Assembly: GCA_016213595.1 (NCBI GenBank)
Contig: JACRAA010000016.1
Span: forward strand, 1-12,791
Direction of reading: 5' to 3'
Length of the DNA stretch: 12,791 nt
From: Actinomycetota bacterium
GTDB lineage: Bacteria; Actinomycetota; Actinomycetes; Propionibacteriales; Propionibacteriaceae
In this document: positions 1 through 4,831 of the stretch, piece by piece
How positions within the stretch are numbered: position 1 is the stretch's first letter
Layout of the letters: the number at the start of each line of letters is the position of its first letter
Notes under the pieces: model-generated
What the model was told of the DNA's origin: nothing
What the model saw: only the letters and a program-made list of their open reading frames with translations
Database searches by the model: none
Position numbers and translations under genes: made by a program

Positions 1-641
1 ACGTTCGGCGTGTCCCGACGGGCCGCGACCTCGGCGATGTCGTCCAGCCGCTCAGGCAGGGGTACGCCCAGCACCGTCTCGTACTCGGTCTCGTTGACGA
101 CGAGCACGTCCGTACCGGCGAGCAGGTCGGCGGGCAGCACCCGGGCCGGTGCGGGGTTGAGCACGAAGGTGCCGGTGCATGCCCGACGGGCCGCCTGGAC
201 GGCGTCGAGCGGGATCTCGAGCTGGCAGACCACGACATCCGCGTGACGTACCGCGTCACCGGCCCGTTCGATGTCGGAGGCCGAGAGCTTCGCGTTCGAG
301 CCGGCCACCACGATGATGGAGTTCTCGGCCGCGGCGTCGACCATGACGAGCGCGCGTCCGGACGGACCGTCGGTCAGGCCGAACGTGGAGACGTCGACGC
401 CTTCGTCCCGGAGCGACTGCGCGAGGTCCGTACCGGCCGCGTCGTCGCCGCGCAGCCCGACGAACGAGACCTGGGCGCCCATCCGAGCGGCAGCGTGGGC
501 CTGGTTGCTTCCCTTGCCACCGGGGCCCTCGGAGTACGAGGTCGCGAGGAGGGTCTCGCCCGGTCGCGGCAGGGTCGGCGTGACGGTCACGAGGTCGAGG
601 TTGGCGCTGCCGACCACGGCCACGCGGCCACCGGCGACCAT
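1..641 (-). CDS. rbsK: Ribokinase (PfkB family), 3' part outside window
   Basis: This gene encodes the N-terminal 213 residues of a ribokinase, which phosphorylates D-ribose with ATP to ribose 5-phosphate in the cytoplasm. The reading frame stays open to the window edge, so about 90 of the usual 300 residues are missing, including the C-terminal GAGD catalytic motif. Visible family features are the N-terminal strand VAVVGSANLDLV with ribose-contacting N14 and D16, the glycine motif GGKGSNQA at 41-48, E142 in VCQLEIP, NPAP at 162-165 and the VNETE motif at 182-186. The ATG is preceded at short distance by GGGGAGGA on the minus strand. It lies 150 bp downstream of the phosphorylase gene in the same direction, so the two may be co-transcribed for nucleoside and ribose salvage. 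A related PfkB sugar kinase is possible, but the motifs fit ribokinase best. Confidence 0.9.
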   Translation of the reverse strand, partial: MVAGGRVAVVGSANLDLVTVTPTLPRPGETLLATSYSEGPGGKGSNQAHAAARMGAQVSFVGLRGDDAAGTDLAQSLRDEGVDVSTFGLTDGPSGRALVMVDAAAENSIIVVAGSNAKLSASDIERAGDAVRHADVVVCQLEIPLDAVQAARRACTGTFVLNPAPARVLPADLLAGTDVLVVNETEYETVLGVPLPERLDDIAEVAARRDTPN

Positions 642-791
642 AGCTTCCTCCCCATGCGCGTGGGGCGACCTCGCCGCGCCCTCCGCCGAGTCAATCGGGG
701 GGTGTGGGGGCCGTCAAGCAGCCCCGGCGAGCCGCAATGAGACTGTGACCTTCCCGGGTGCCGGACCCCTGTCGGCCGTCCTGGACGCGGG

Positions 792-1505
792 TCAGGAGCG
801 CAGCGCAGAGGCCGCGATCGCAACCATCGACCGGTAGCAGTCCTCCCGCTCGGCGCTCGTGAGCTCGGGGCTCTCGGACGTGAGGTGGTCGGAGACGGTG
901 AGCACGGTCAGGGCCTCCTTGCCCTGGGCCAGCGCCACCGCGTACAGCCCTGCGGCCTCCATCTCGACGGCCTTCGTCCCGAGCGCGATGAGCTTCTGCG
1001 TCGTCGCGGGGTCGCCGCCGTAGAAGTGGTCGCTCGCGTACACCGGCCCCACGTGCCAGCGGAGCCCCTCGTGGGTCTCGGCCGCGTTCATCGCGGCGCG
1101 CAACAGGTACGGGCTGGGGGCCAGCGCCACGGTCGCGTACGGCACGAGCAGCGAGGGGACCGAGGAGTTCGTGTGGGCGGCCGACGCGATGACGACGTCC
1201 CGCACCTGGACCTCCTCGAGCAGCGCGCCACAGGTCCCCACCCGCACGATCCGCTCCACCCCGTAGACCGAGTACAGCTCGGTGGCGTAGATCGACAGCG
1301 ACGGAAGGCCCATGCCGGACGCCATGACGCTCATGGGCGTGCCGTCGTACGTCCCGGTGAAGCACTGGATGCCCCGGACATCGGAGACGAGCGCCGCGTC
1401 GTCGAGGAAGTCCTTCGCGATCTTCTCCGCCCGGCGGGGGTCTCCGGGCATGAGGACGAGCGGTGCGACCTGTCCGGTCTCGGCGCTGATGTGGGGCGTG
1501 GGCAT
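792..1505 (-). CDS. deoD: Purine nucleoside phosphorylase, DeoD type
   Basis: This 237-residue protein matches the usual length of hexameric DeoD phosphorylases, which cleave purine (deoxy)nucleosides with phosphate to a free base and (deoxy)ribose 1-phosphate. The start MPTPHIS is the family's typical N-terminus, with H5 reaching the neighbouring active site, and AGGA lies 8 bases upstream; an ATG nine codons earlier is less likely. Phosphate-site residues G21, R25 and R88 are present. The family signature runs from SGMGLPS into IYATEL at about 63-77, VGTCGA follows at 89-94, the nucleoside-binding VEMEAAGLY lies at 180-188, and the general acid is D206 in TVSDH. The serine usual after VG (VGSCG) is a threonine here. 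A ribokinase gene follows, so the pair suits nucleoside salvage. The amidohydrolase gene near 11 kb could feed it nucleosides, but that link is speculative. Confidence 0.95.
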   Translation of the reverse strand: MPTPHISAETGQVAPLVLMPGDPRRAEKIAKDFLDDAALVSDVRGIQCFTGTYDGTPMSVMASGMGLPSLSIYATELYSVYGVERIVRVGTCGALLEEVQVRDVVIASAAHTNSSVPSLLVPYATVALAPSPYLLRAAMNAAETHEGLRWHVGPVYASDHFYGGDPATTQKLIALGTKAVEMEAAGLYAVALAQGKEALTVLTVSDHLTSESPELTSAEREDCYRSMVAIAASALRS

Positions 1506-1518
1506 GGTCGCGTCCTTC

Positions 1519-1558
1519 CGTAGGAACCTCACCTAGGAACCTCGCGCCACAGCCTAGG
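1519..1558. promoter_or_regulatory. Repeated CCTAGG / TAGGAACCTC operator-like block
   Basis: TAGGAACCTC occurs at 1521-1530 and 1534-1543, with a 13-bp period. The perfect palindrome CCTAGG occurs at 1532-1537 and 1553-1558, 21 bp apart (two helical turns), with a degenerate CGTAGG at 1519-1524. The block sits between the candidate deoD -10 and the start codon, where a repressor such as a DeoR-type protein could act. No regulator gene is adjacent, so the regulator's identity is unknown. Confidence 0.35.
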
Positions 1559-1581
1559 GACATCGGAGGGACGACGTGTCA
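1551..1581 (-). promoter_or_regulatory. Candidate deoD promoter
   Basis: On the minus strand a TGACAC (-35-like, 1581-1576) is followed after 19 bases by TAGGCT (-10-like, 1556-1551). The spacing is longer than ideal. CCTAGG repeats described as a separate feature overlap the -10 and the likely start. Inferred from sequence only. Confidence 0.25.
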
Positions 1582-1628
1582 CACCAGCGAGCAGGGGTAT
1601 CGATTCGGCAGCGGCGAGGGGCGGCTGC

Positions 1629-1634
1629 TAGTCT
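1629..1634 (+). promoter_or_regulatory. Possible -10 element of tRNA-Tyr
   Basis: TAGTCT lies 23 bases upstream of the mature tRNA 5' end, which would give a short 5' leader. The best -35 match (around 1604-1609, TTCGGC) is weak and 19 bases away. Confidence 0.2.
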
Positions 1635-1657
1635 TTCGGCCGCTGGTTCGCCAGCTT

Positions 1658-1742
1658 GGCAGGTTGCCCGAGTGGCCAAAGGGAGCGGTCTGTAAAACCG
1701 TCGGCTCAGCCTACGTAGGTTCGAACCCTACACCTGCCACCA
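1658..1742 (+). tRNA. tRNA-Tyr (anticodon GTA)
   Basis: The acceptor GGCAGGT (1658-1664) pairs perfectly with ACCTGCC (1732-1738). The discriminator A is at 1739 and CCA is encoded at 1740-1742. The anticodon loop is CTGTAAA with GTA at 1692-1694. The long variable arm, which makes this an 85-nt class II tRNA, agrees with bacterial tRNA-Tyr. The T loop TTCGAAC is canonical. It is transcribed apart from the downstream tRNAs, because a strong hairpin follows it. Confidence 0.97.
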
Positions 1743-1745
1743 CCT

Positions 1746-1775
1746 CGGCCCGAGACCGTCACTGGTCCCGGGCCG
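1746..1775 (+). terminator. Hairpin terminator after tRNA-Tyr
   Basis: The 12-nt arms at 1746-1757 and 1764-1775 pair at 11 of 12 positions around a 6-nt loop, starting 3 bases after the tRNA CCA end. No U-tract follows, which is common for high-GC actinomycete terminators. It may also help 3' processing. Confidence 0.65.
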
Positions 1776-1797
1776 TCGTCGTGGGGGGACTCGCTCT

Positions 1798-1860
1798 GAC
1801 CGCGGAAGGCGACCCCGGAGACTGCAGAAGGCGACCCCGGAGACCGCAGAAGGCGGCCCC
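1798..1860. repeat. 22-bp tandem repeat, about 2.9 copies
   Basis: Units beginning GAAGGCGACCCC start at 1805, 1827 and 1849, a 22-bp period; the third is truncated and reads GAAGGCGGCCCC. The end of a preceding unit (GACCGCG) is visible just upstream. The first two full units differ at very few positions. The array sits between the tRNA-Tyr terminator and the tRNA-Thr promoter region. No function is evident. Confidence 0.8.
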
Positions 1861-1905
1861 GTGGCGGCACTGCCCACCGATTCGCTCCCCAGGCAACGGG
1901 TCGTG

Positions 1906-1911
1906 TATGTT
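1906..1911 (+). promoter_or_regulatory. Possible -10 of the tRNA-Thr/tRNA-Met unit
   Basis: TATGTT, preceded by TCGTG, ends 13 bases before the tRNA-Thr 5' end, a distance that suits a short leader. The best -35 candidate, TTCGCT at 1881-1886, is 19 bases away and weak. Confidence 0.3.
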
Positions 1912-1924
1912 TGGGCGGCGGCTG

Positions 1925-2000
1925 GCCCCTATAGCTCAGTCGGCAGAGCGTCTCCATGGTAAGGAGAAGGTCTGCGGTTCGATTCCGCATGGGGGCTCCA
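1925..2000 (+). tRNA. tRNA-Thr (anticodon GGT)
   Basis: The acceptor GCCCCTA (1925-1931) pairs with TGGGGGC (1990-1996) with one wobble. The discriminator is T (1997) and CCA is encoded (1998-2000). The anticodon stem TCTCC/GGAGA encloses ATGGTAA, with GGT at 1958-1960. The D arm has AGCTCAGTCGG and the T loop is TTCGATT. It lies one base upstream of tRNA-Met, so both are surely cut from one transcript. Confidence 0.97.
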
Positions 2001-2001
2001 C

Positions 2002-2074
2002 GGCGGGATAGCTCAGACGGTAGAGCAAACGGCTCATAATCGTTAGGTCACGGGTTCAAGTCCCGTTCCCGCTA
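2002..2074 (+). tRNA. tRNA-Met (anticodon CAT), elongator type
   Basis: The acceptor GGCGGGA (2002-2008) pairs with TCCCGCT (2067-2073), giving a G-U first pair rather than the C-A mismatch of initiator tRNA. The discriminator is A and CCA is not encoded, unlike the two preceding tRNAs. The anticodon CAT is at 2035-2037 in loop CTCATAA. Position directly ahead of rpmG after tRNA-Thr is the common actinobacterial order for elongator tRNA-Met. A lysidine-modified tRNA-Ile2 also reads CAT and cannot be fully excluded. Confidence 0.92.
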
Positions 2075-2080
2075 CACAGG

Positions 2081-2109
2081 TGGTACAGCACAAGACTGGT
2101 ACGGCACAA
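2081..2109. repeat. 13-bp direct repeat ahead of rpmG
   Basis: TGGTACAGCACAA (2081-2093) and TGGTACGGCACAA (2097-2109) differ at one base and have a 16-bp period. They lie between the tRNA-Met 3' end and the rpmG ribosome binding site. They could be an RNA processing or regulatory site, or a simple local duplication. Confidence 0.6.
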
Positions 2110-2123
2110 CACGAGGGATGAAC

Positions 2124-2294
2124 ATGGCCAAGAAGGGCTCCGAGATCCGGCCCAAGATCACACTCGCGTGTTCCGTGTGCAAGGAGCGGAACTACATCAC
2201 CAAGAAGAACCGGCGCAACGACCCGGATCGTCTGGAGATCAACAAGTTCTGCCCCCGCTGCGGCCTCCACCGCGCGCACCGCGAGACGCGCTGA
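2124..2294 (+). CDS. rpmG: 50S ribosomal protein L33, zinc-binding form
   Basis: This 56-residue protein begins MAKKGSEIRPKITL and contains the L33 core with CKERNYITKKNRR and the end HRETR. Two CxxC pairs (C16/C19 and C43/C46) form the zinc ribbon, so this is the zinc-containing (C+) paralogue. The start at 2124 was chosen over an ATG at 2118 because GAGGG at 2113-2117 directly abuts 2118 but lies 6 bases before 2124. It is probably carried on the same transcript as tRNA-Thr and tRNA-Met, which end 49 bases earlier, and it ends at a strong hairpin. Its position ahead of the MaoC pair matches the mycobacterial order. Confidence 0.96.
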   Translation: MAKKGSEIRPKITLACSVCKERNYITKKNRRNDPDRLEINKFCPRCGLHRAHRETR

Positions 2295-2311
2295 CCTAAG
2301 CCTCACCACTT

Positions 2312-2339
2312 CGGCCGGATCCCCCGTCGGGTCCGGCCG
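2312..2339. terminator. Bidirectional hairpin terminator between convergent genes
   Basis: CGGCCGGA (2312-2319) pairs perfectly with TCCGGCCG (2332-2339). An inner CCC/GGG extends the stem past one bulged T. A T-rich stretch (TTGTGCTGTGT) follows on the plus strand. It lies 17 bases after the rpmG stop and 42 bases beyond the stop of the convergent minus-strand gene, so it can serve both. Confidence 0.75.
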
Positions 2340-2380
2340 TTGTGCTGTGTCCTGCGTGTCCTGGGCCGGGCCCGAACGCG

Positions 2381-3874
2381 TCAGCCGAGGACCGCGGTCG
2401 GCCGCTCGGTCGTGAGGACCACCTTCCACAGGGCCGTCGCGGTGAACGGGAACACGATGTCCCGGGGGACACCGTTGACGTCGACCTTGGCCGCCAGCTT
2501 CCAGCTCGCGGTGTACGCGACGGTCACCGTCGACAGGCGCAGCTCGGACTGGGACACGGTCGTCGACTCGTTCGCCGCCGAGTAGGAGATGGTCTGGGGG
2601 AGCACTGACTCGTTGCGGTTCTGCTCGATGTTCTGGGGACAGCCCGCCGGCTGCAGCTCCTTCCTGGCCAGGCAGCCCGCCACCGCCGCCTTCACCGCGT
2701 CGAGGGCGGCCTGCAGTCCTGCGTCGGTCAGCCGCAGCTGTACGGCGCCGATGATCGGTGCCTCGTCCGAGCTCCTCACCACGATCGTGCCCGGCGCGGC
2801 GTACTCGATGAAGCGGCTTCCTGTGGCCAGCTCGTACGTCCCCGGGAACGCCGGCAGGCTCTCGATGCTCTCCGGCACCTCCTGGCCGTCGATGTACAGG
2901 GGGGTGCCCGCGGCCCGCAGCGCGCCGACGCCGATGCGGCCGGGGTCGTCGCGGATCAGCCACTGACCCTCCGCGAAGGCTGTCGTGAACGCGGTGGAGA
3001 CCTCCACGTCCCCGATGCGGTACGTCGCCGCGACCCGCTGCGTGCCGTCGAGGCTGCTCGCGCCCGCCTTGACGCTGACGACCGTGAACGGACTGTGCTG
3101 GTTGCTCCGGCGCAGGACGGCGTCCGTGAGCAGGAGCGGGTTCGCGGGCGGTGCCGCGAGGTACGAGATGGCCTTGGTCGCGTCCCCGCGCGCAATGGCG
3201 GACAGGTACGCGTCCACGACGGCGTCCGCCGTGGTCGGTACCTGCCCGGTGAGCACGGGGAGCATCAGGCCGAGACGGCCGGTCGGGCTGAGGAACGCGG
3301 CCGAGACGCGGACCATGGCGAGCGCGAGCGCGAGTCCGGTGGTGAACGGCGCCCATGGCGCCACGCGGACGTGGACCACGTCACGGCTGACGGCTCCAGC
3401 AGGCGGCCAAGGGCGCCCGCTCGCCGGGAGCGGGCGGGCCAGGGATGTGGCCACCTCCTCCTCGTCCTTCTCCTCCTCCTCCGCCTCCGGGGAGGTCGCC
3501 GATGAGGGGAGCGGCTCGAGGGACTCCAGGTCCCCGAGGAGGAATTCCCGCGCCCAGTCGCTCTCCCCGATGACCTTCTCGCGCCAGGAGCCGGTCTCGG
3601 GCGTCTCCGCCGGCCCCGCGTAGCTGTCCCAGTCGACCTCCTCGGCCGCAGGTGCGTCGTCGGCGACATCCGCCGGCTGCCAGGAGTCCCAGTCGAACTG
3701 GTCGAGCTCCTCGTCGTCCGGATCGGGGTTCTCGCCCGGGAGGGACGCATCCCCCAGGTCGGGCATGACCGGATCGGGGGCAGAGGTCGACTCCTGGGAA
3801 CCCCTGTCTCCTCCGACCCGCCAGGAGGGGGTCGCGGGACGCGTACCGGGGTCGCCGGCGTCCTCGATCGACAT
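2381..3874 (-). CDS. Single-pass membrane protein with TcaA/TcpC-like extracytoplasmic domains
   Basis: This 497-residue protein is of unknown function. Residues 1-140 are strongly acidic and low-complexity, with two DWDS motifs (DWDSW at 61, DWDSY at 81) and a glutamate run at 131-140. One hydrophobic segment lies at about 174-210, and the rest should face outward. Residues 214-310 look like an NTF2-like/DUF4878 fold (ADAVVDAYLSAIARGDATKA). About 320-372 resembles the Ig-like TcaA segment (PLYIDGQEVPES, then FPGTYELA). A final domain holds a likely disulfide pair, C401 and C412. This layout recalls TcaA/YvbJ-type envelope proteins and VirB8/TcpC-like proteins, but no transfer genes are nearby. 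The start at 3874 is preferred over an upstream ATG at 4003 that runs through the divergent promoter region. No Shine-Dalgarno is seen, and TAGGCT at -13 to -8 suggests a leaderless mRNA. Confidence 0.8.
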   Translation of the reverse strand: MSIEDAGDPGTRPATPSWRVGGDRGSQESTSAPDPVMPDLGDASLPGENPDPDDEELDQFDWDSWQPADVADDAPAAEEVDWDSYAGPAETPETGSWREKVIGESDWAREFLLGDLESLEPLPSSATSPEAEEEEKDEEEVATSLARPLPASGRPWPPAGAVSRDVVHVRVAPWAPFTTGLALALAMVRVSAAFLSPTGRLGLMLPVLTGQVPTTADAVVDAYLSAIARGDATKAISYLAAPPANPLLLTDAVLRRSNQHSPFTVVSVKAGASSLDGTQRVAATYRIGDVEVSTAFTTAFAEGQWLIRDDPGRIGVGALRAAGTPLYIDGQEVPESIESLPAFPGTYELATGSRFIEYAAPGTIVVRSSDEAPIIGAVQLRLTDAGLQAALDAVKAAVAGCLARKELQPAGCPQNIEQNRNESVLPQTISYSAANESTTVSQSELRLSTVTVAYTASWKLAAKVDVNGVPRDIVFPFTATALWKVVLTTERPTAVLG

Positions 3875-3881
3875 GCCAGGA

Positions 3882-3887
3882 AGCCTA
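3882..3887 (-). promoter_or_regulatory. Possible -10 giving a leaderless transcript of the membrane protein gene
   Basis: TAGGCT on the minus strand ends 7 bases before the ATG at 3874, so transcription would begin at or next to the start codon. This agrees with the missing Shine-Dalgarno sequence. No good -35 hexamer is visible. Confidence 0.3.
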
Positions 3888-3960
3888 GCTGCGAAGAGCC
3901 GCCGTGCCGCCGGAAGGCGGGTCGACGAGAGTGTGGCCTCAGCCGGGATGCTGACCTCGC

Positions 3961-3989
3961 TTGTGCTGGCCTCGCCGCCCCCCTTGAAT
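3961..3989 (+). promoter_or_regulatory. Candidate promoter of the HadA-HadB-MurB operon
   Basis: TTGTGC (3961-3966) and TTGAAT (3984-3989) are separated by exactly 17 bases. The -10 element ends 6 bases before the GTG at 3996, which would place the transcription start on that codon and make the mRNA leaderless. No Shine-Dalgarno precedes 3996. This supports 3996 as the original start of the HadA-like gene. Confidence 0.4.
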
Positions 3990-3995
3990 GGACCC

Positions 3996-4052
3996 GTGCC
4001 CATCAGCCCCGACCACGTGGGTCGTACCTAGCCGCCCACGGCCCCCTACACC
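3996..4052 (+). other. 5' end of the HadA-like gene, interrupted by in-frame TAG
   Basis: From GTG 3996 the frame reads MPISPDHVGRT, then TAG at 4029-4031, then PPTAPYT, joining the downstream open frame without a shift. Related MaoC N-terminal proteins carry a tyrosine (GRTYPPT or GxHY) where the stop lies, so a single TAC-to-TAG change explains it. It could be a real nonsense mutation, a sequencing error, or a codon that is read through. Confidence 0.7.
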
Positions 4053-4418
4053 GTGCGCGCTGCGCAGATCGCCGAGTTCGCGGACGCGCTGGGGGACGTC
4101 AACTCCGCCTATACGGGGGCGGATCCCGTCGCGCCGCCCACGTTCGCCGCCGTGCTCGGCGCCGCTGCGTGGGACGCCCTCTTCGCGGACCCTGAGCTCG
4201 AGCTCGCGCTGCAGCGGGTCGTCCACGCCGACCAGACCTTCGCCTGGCACCGCCCGCTCAGGACCGGTGACACCGTGACGGGTGTCCTCACGATCGACAG
4301 GGTGCGCTGCCGAGGTGCGATGGAGATCGTGGGCGTCACCGTACGGCTCGCGACCCTCGACGGGGAGCCCCTCGTCGACTCCTCGTCCACGTTCGTCCAC
4401 ACGAGGGCTGCGTCATGA
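4053..4418 (+). CDS. MaoC-like (3R)-hydroxyacyl dehydratase subunit, HadA-like, N-terminally cut by TAG
   Basis: The uninterrupted part has 121 residues from GTG 4053; the full frame from 3996 would give 140. It matches the non-catalytic hot-dog subunit (MaoC_dehydrat_N) that pairs with a catalytic HadB-type partner to dehydrate 3-hydroxyacyl thioesters. Seen features are IAEFADALGD, VAPPTF, the central HADQTFAWHRPLRTGD strand region and a C-terminal TFVHTR strand. The segment between GDVNSAY and VAPPTF is about ten residues shorter than in relatives I recall. No Shine-Dalgarno precedes 4053, so this start is only the first possible restart after the TAG and would lack the first strand. The stop overlaps the next ATG by four bases, indicating translational coupling. 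The intact remaining frame argues that any inactivation is recent. Its substrate in an organism without mycolic acids is unknown. Confidence 0.75.
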   Translation: MRAAQIAEFADALGDVNSAYTGADPVAPPTFAAVLGAAAWDALFADPELELALQRVVHADQTFAWHRPLRTGDTVTGVLTIDRVRCRGAMEIVGVTVRLATLDGEPLVDSSSTFVHTRAAS

Positions 4419-4831
4419 GCGTCGCTGTCGGTACGGGTGTCGGCGAGCTGAGCATCTTCCTCACCCGAGCACAGCTCGTCCGCTACGCCGGCGCCTCCCG
4501 GGACTTCAACCCCATCCACTGGAGCGACCGGGCCGCGCACGCCCTCGGCCTCGACGGTGTCATCGCCCACGGCATGCTCACCATGGGGACCGCGCTGCGG
4601 GTCGTCACGGACTGGGCGGGCGACCCTGGCGCCGTCCGCCGCTACTCGGCGAGGTTCACCCGGCCGGTCGTCGTCCCCGACGACGACACGGGCGTCGAGC
4701 TGCGGTGCGTCGGCTCCGTGACGGCCGTCTCGGAGGACATGGTGACTGTCACGGTCGAGGTCACCTGCGGGGGCGAGAAGGTTCTGGGTGCGGTGACGGC
4801 CGAGGTGTCGAGGGCGATGGCCCCGTCATGA
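4415..4831 (+). CDS. MaoC-like (3R)-hydroxyacyl dehydratase, catalytic HadB-like subunit
   Basis: This 138-residue hot-dog protein carries the hydratase-2 signature YAGASRDFNPIHWSD, with the catalytic dyad D30 and H35, followed by GVIAHGMLTMG. It corresponds to mycobacterial HadB by motif and by position after the HadA-like gene, downstream of rpmG and upstream of trpT-secE-nusG. The enzyme would remove water from a (3R)-hydroxyacyl thioester as a heterodimer with the preceding subunit. Both ends overlap neighbours by ATGA, so translation is probably coupled along hadA-like, hadB-like and murB. Because the catalytic residues are here, loss of the partner's N-terminus would be expected to affect substrate binding rather than chemistry. 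The natural substrate, fatty-acid synthase II or other acyl chains, cannot be told from sequence. Confidence 0.9.
   Translation: MSVAVGTGVGELSIFLTRAQLVRYAGASRDFNPIHWSDRAAHALGLDGVIAHGMLTMGTALRVVTDWAGDPGAVRRYSARFTRPVVVPDDDTGVELRCVGSVTAVSEDMVTVTVEVTCGGEKVLGAVTAEVSRAMAPS

Noticed and set aside
689..694. TTGACT on the minus strand as a separate ribokinase promoter
   Set aside because: The -35-like hexamer is good, but no -10-like sequence lies 16-18 bases downstream (AGGTCG region).
587..823. Small minus-strand gene between deoD and rbsK
   Set aside because: The frame overlaps both genes, has arginine/proline-rich content and no ribosome binding site.
2043..3356. 437-codon open frame on the minus strand
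   Set aside because: It overlaps tRNA-Met, rpmG and the real membrane protein gene in another frame, and its product is arginine/glycine/histidine-rich without any domain; it is a high-GC shadow.
1658..3874. A tRNA-associated integrated element carrying a TcpC-like transfer gene
   Set aside because: No integrase, relaxase or other transfer gene, and no duplicated tRNA 3' ends; the gene sits in a conserved syntenic locus.
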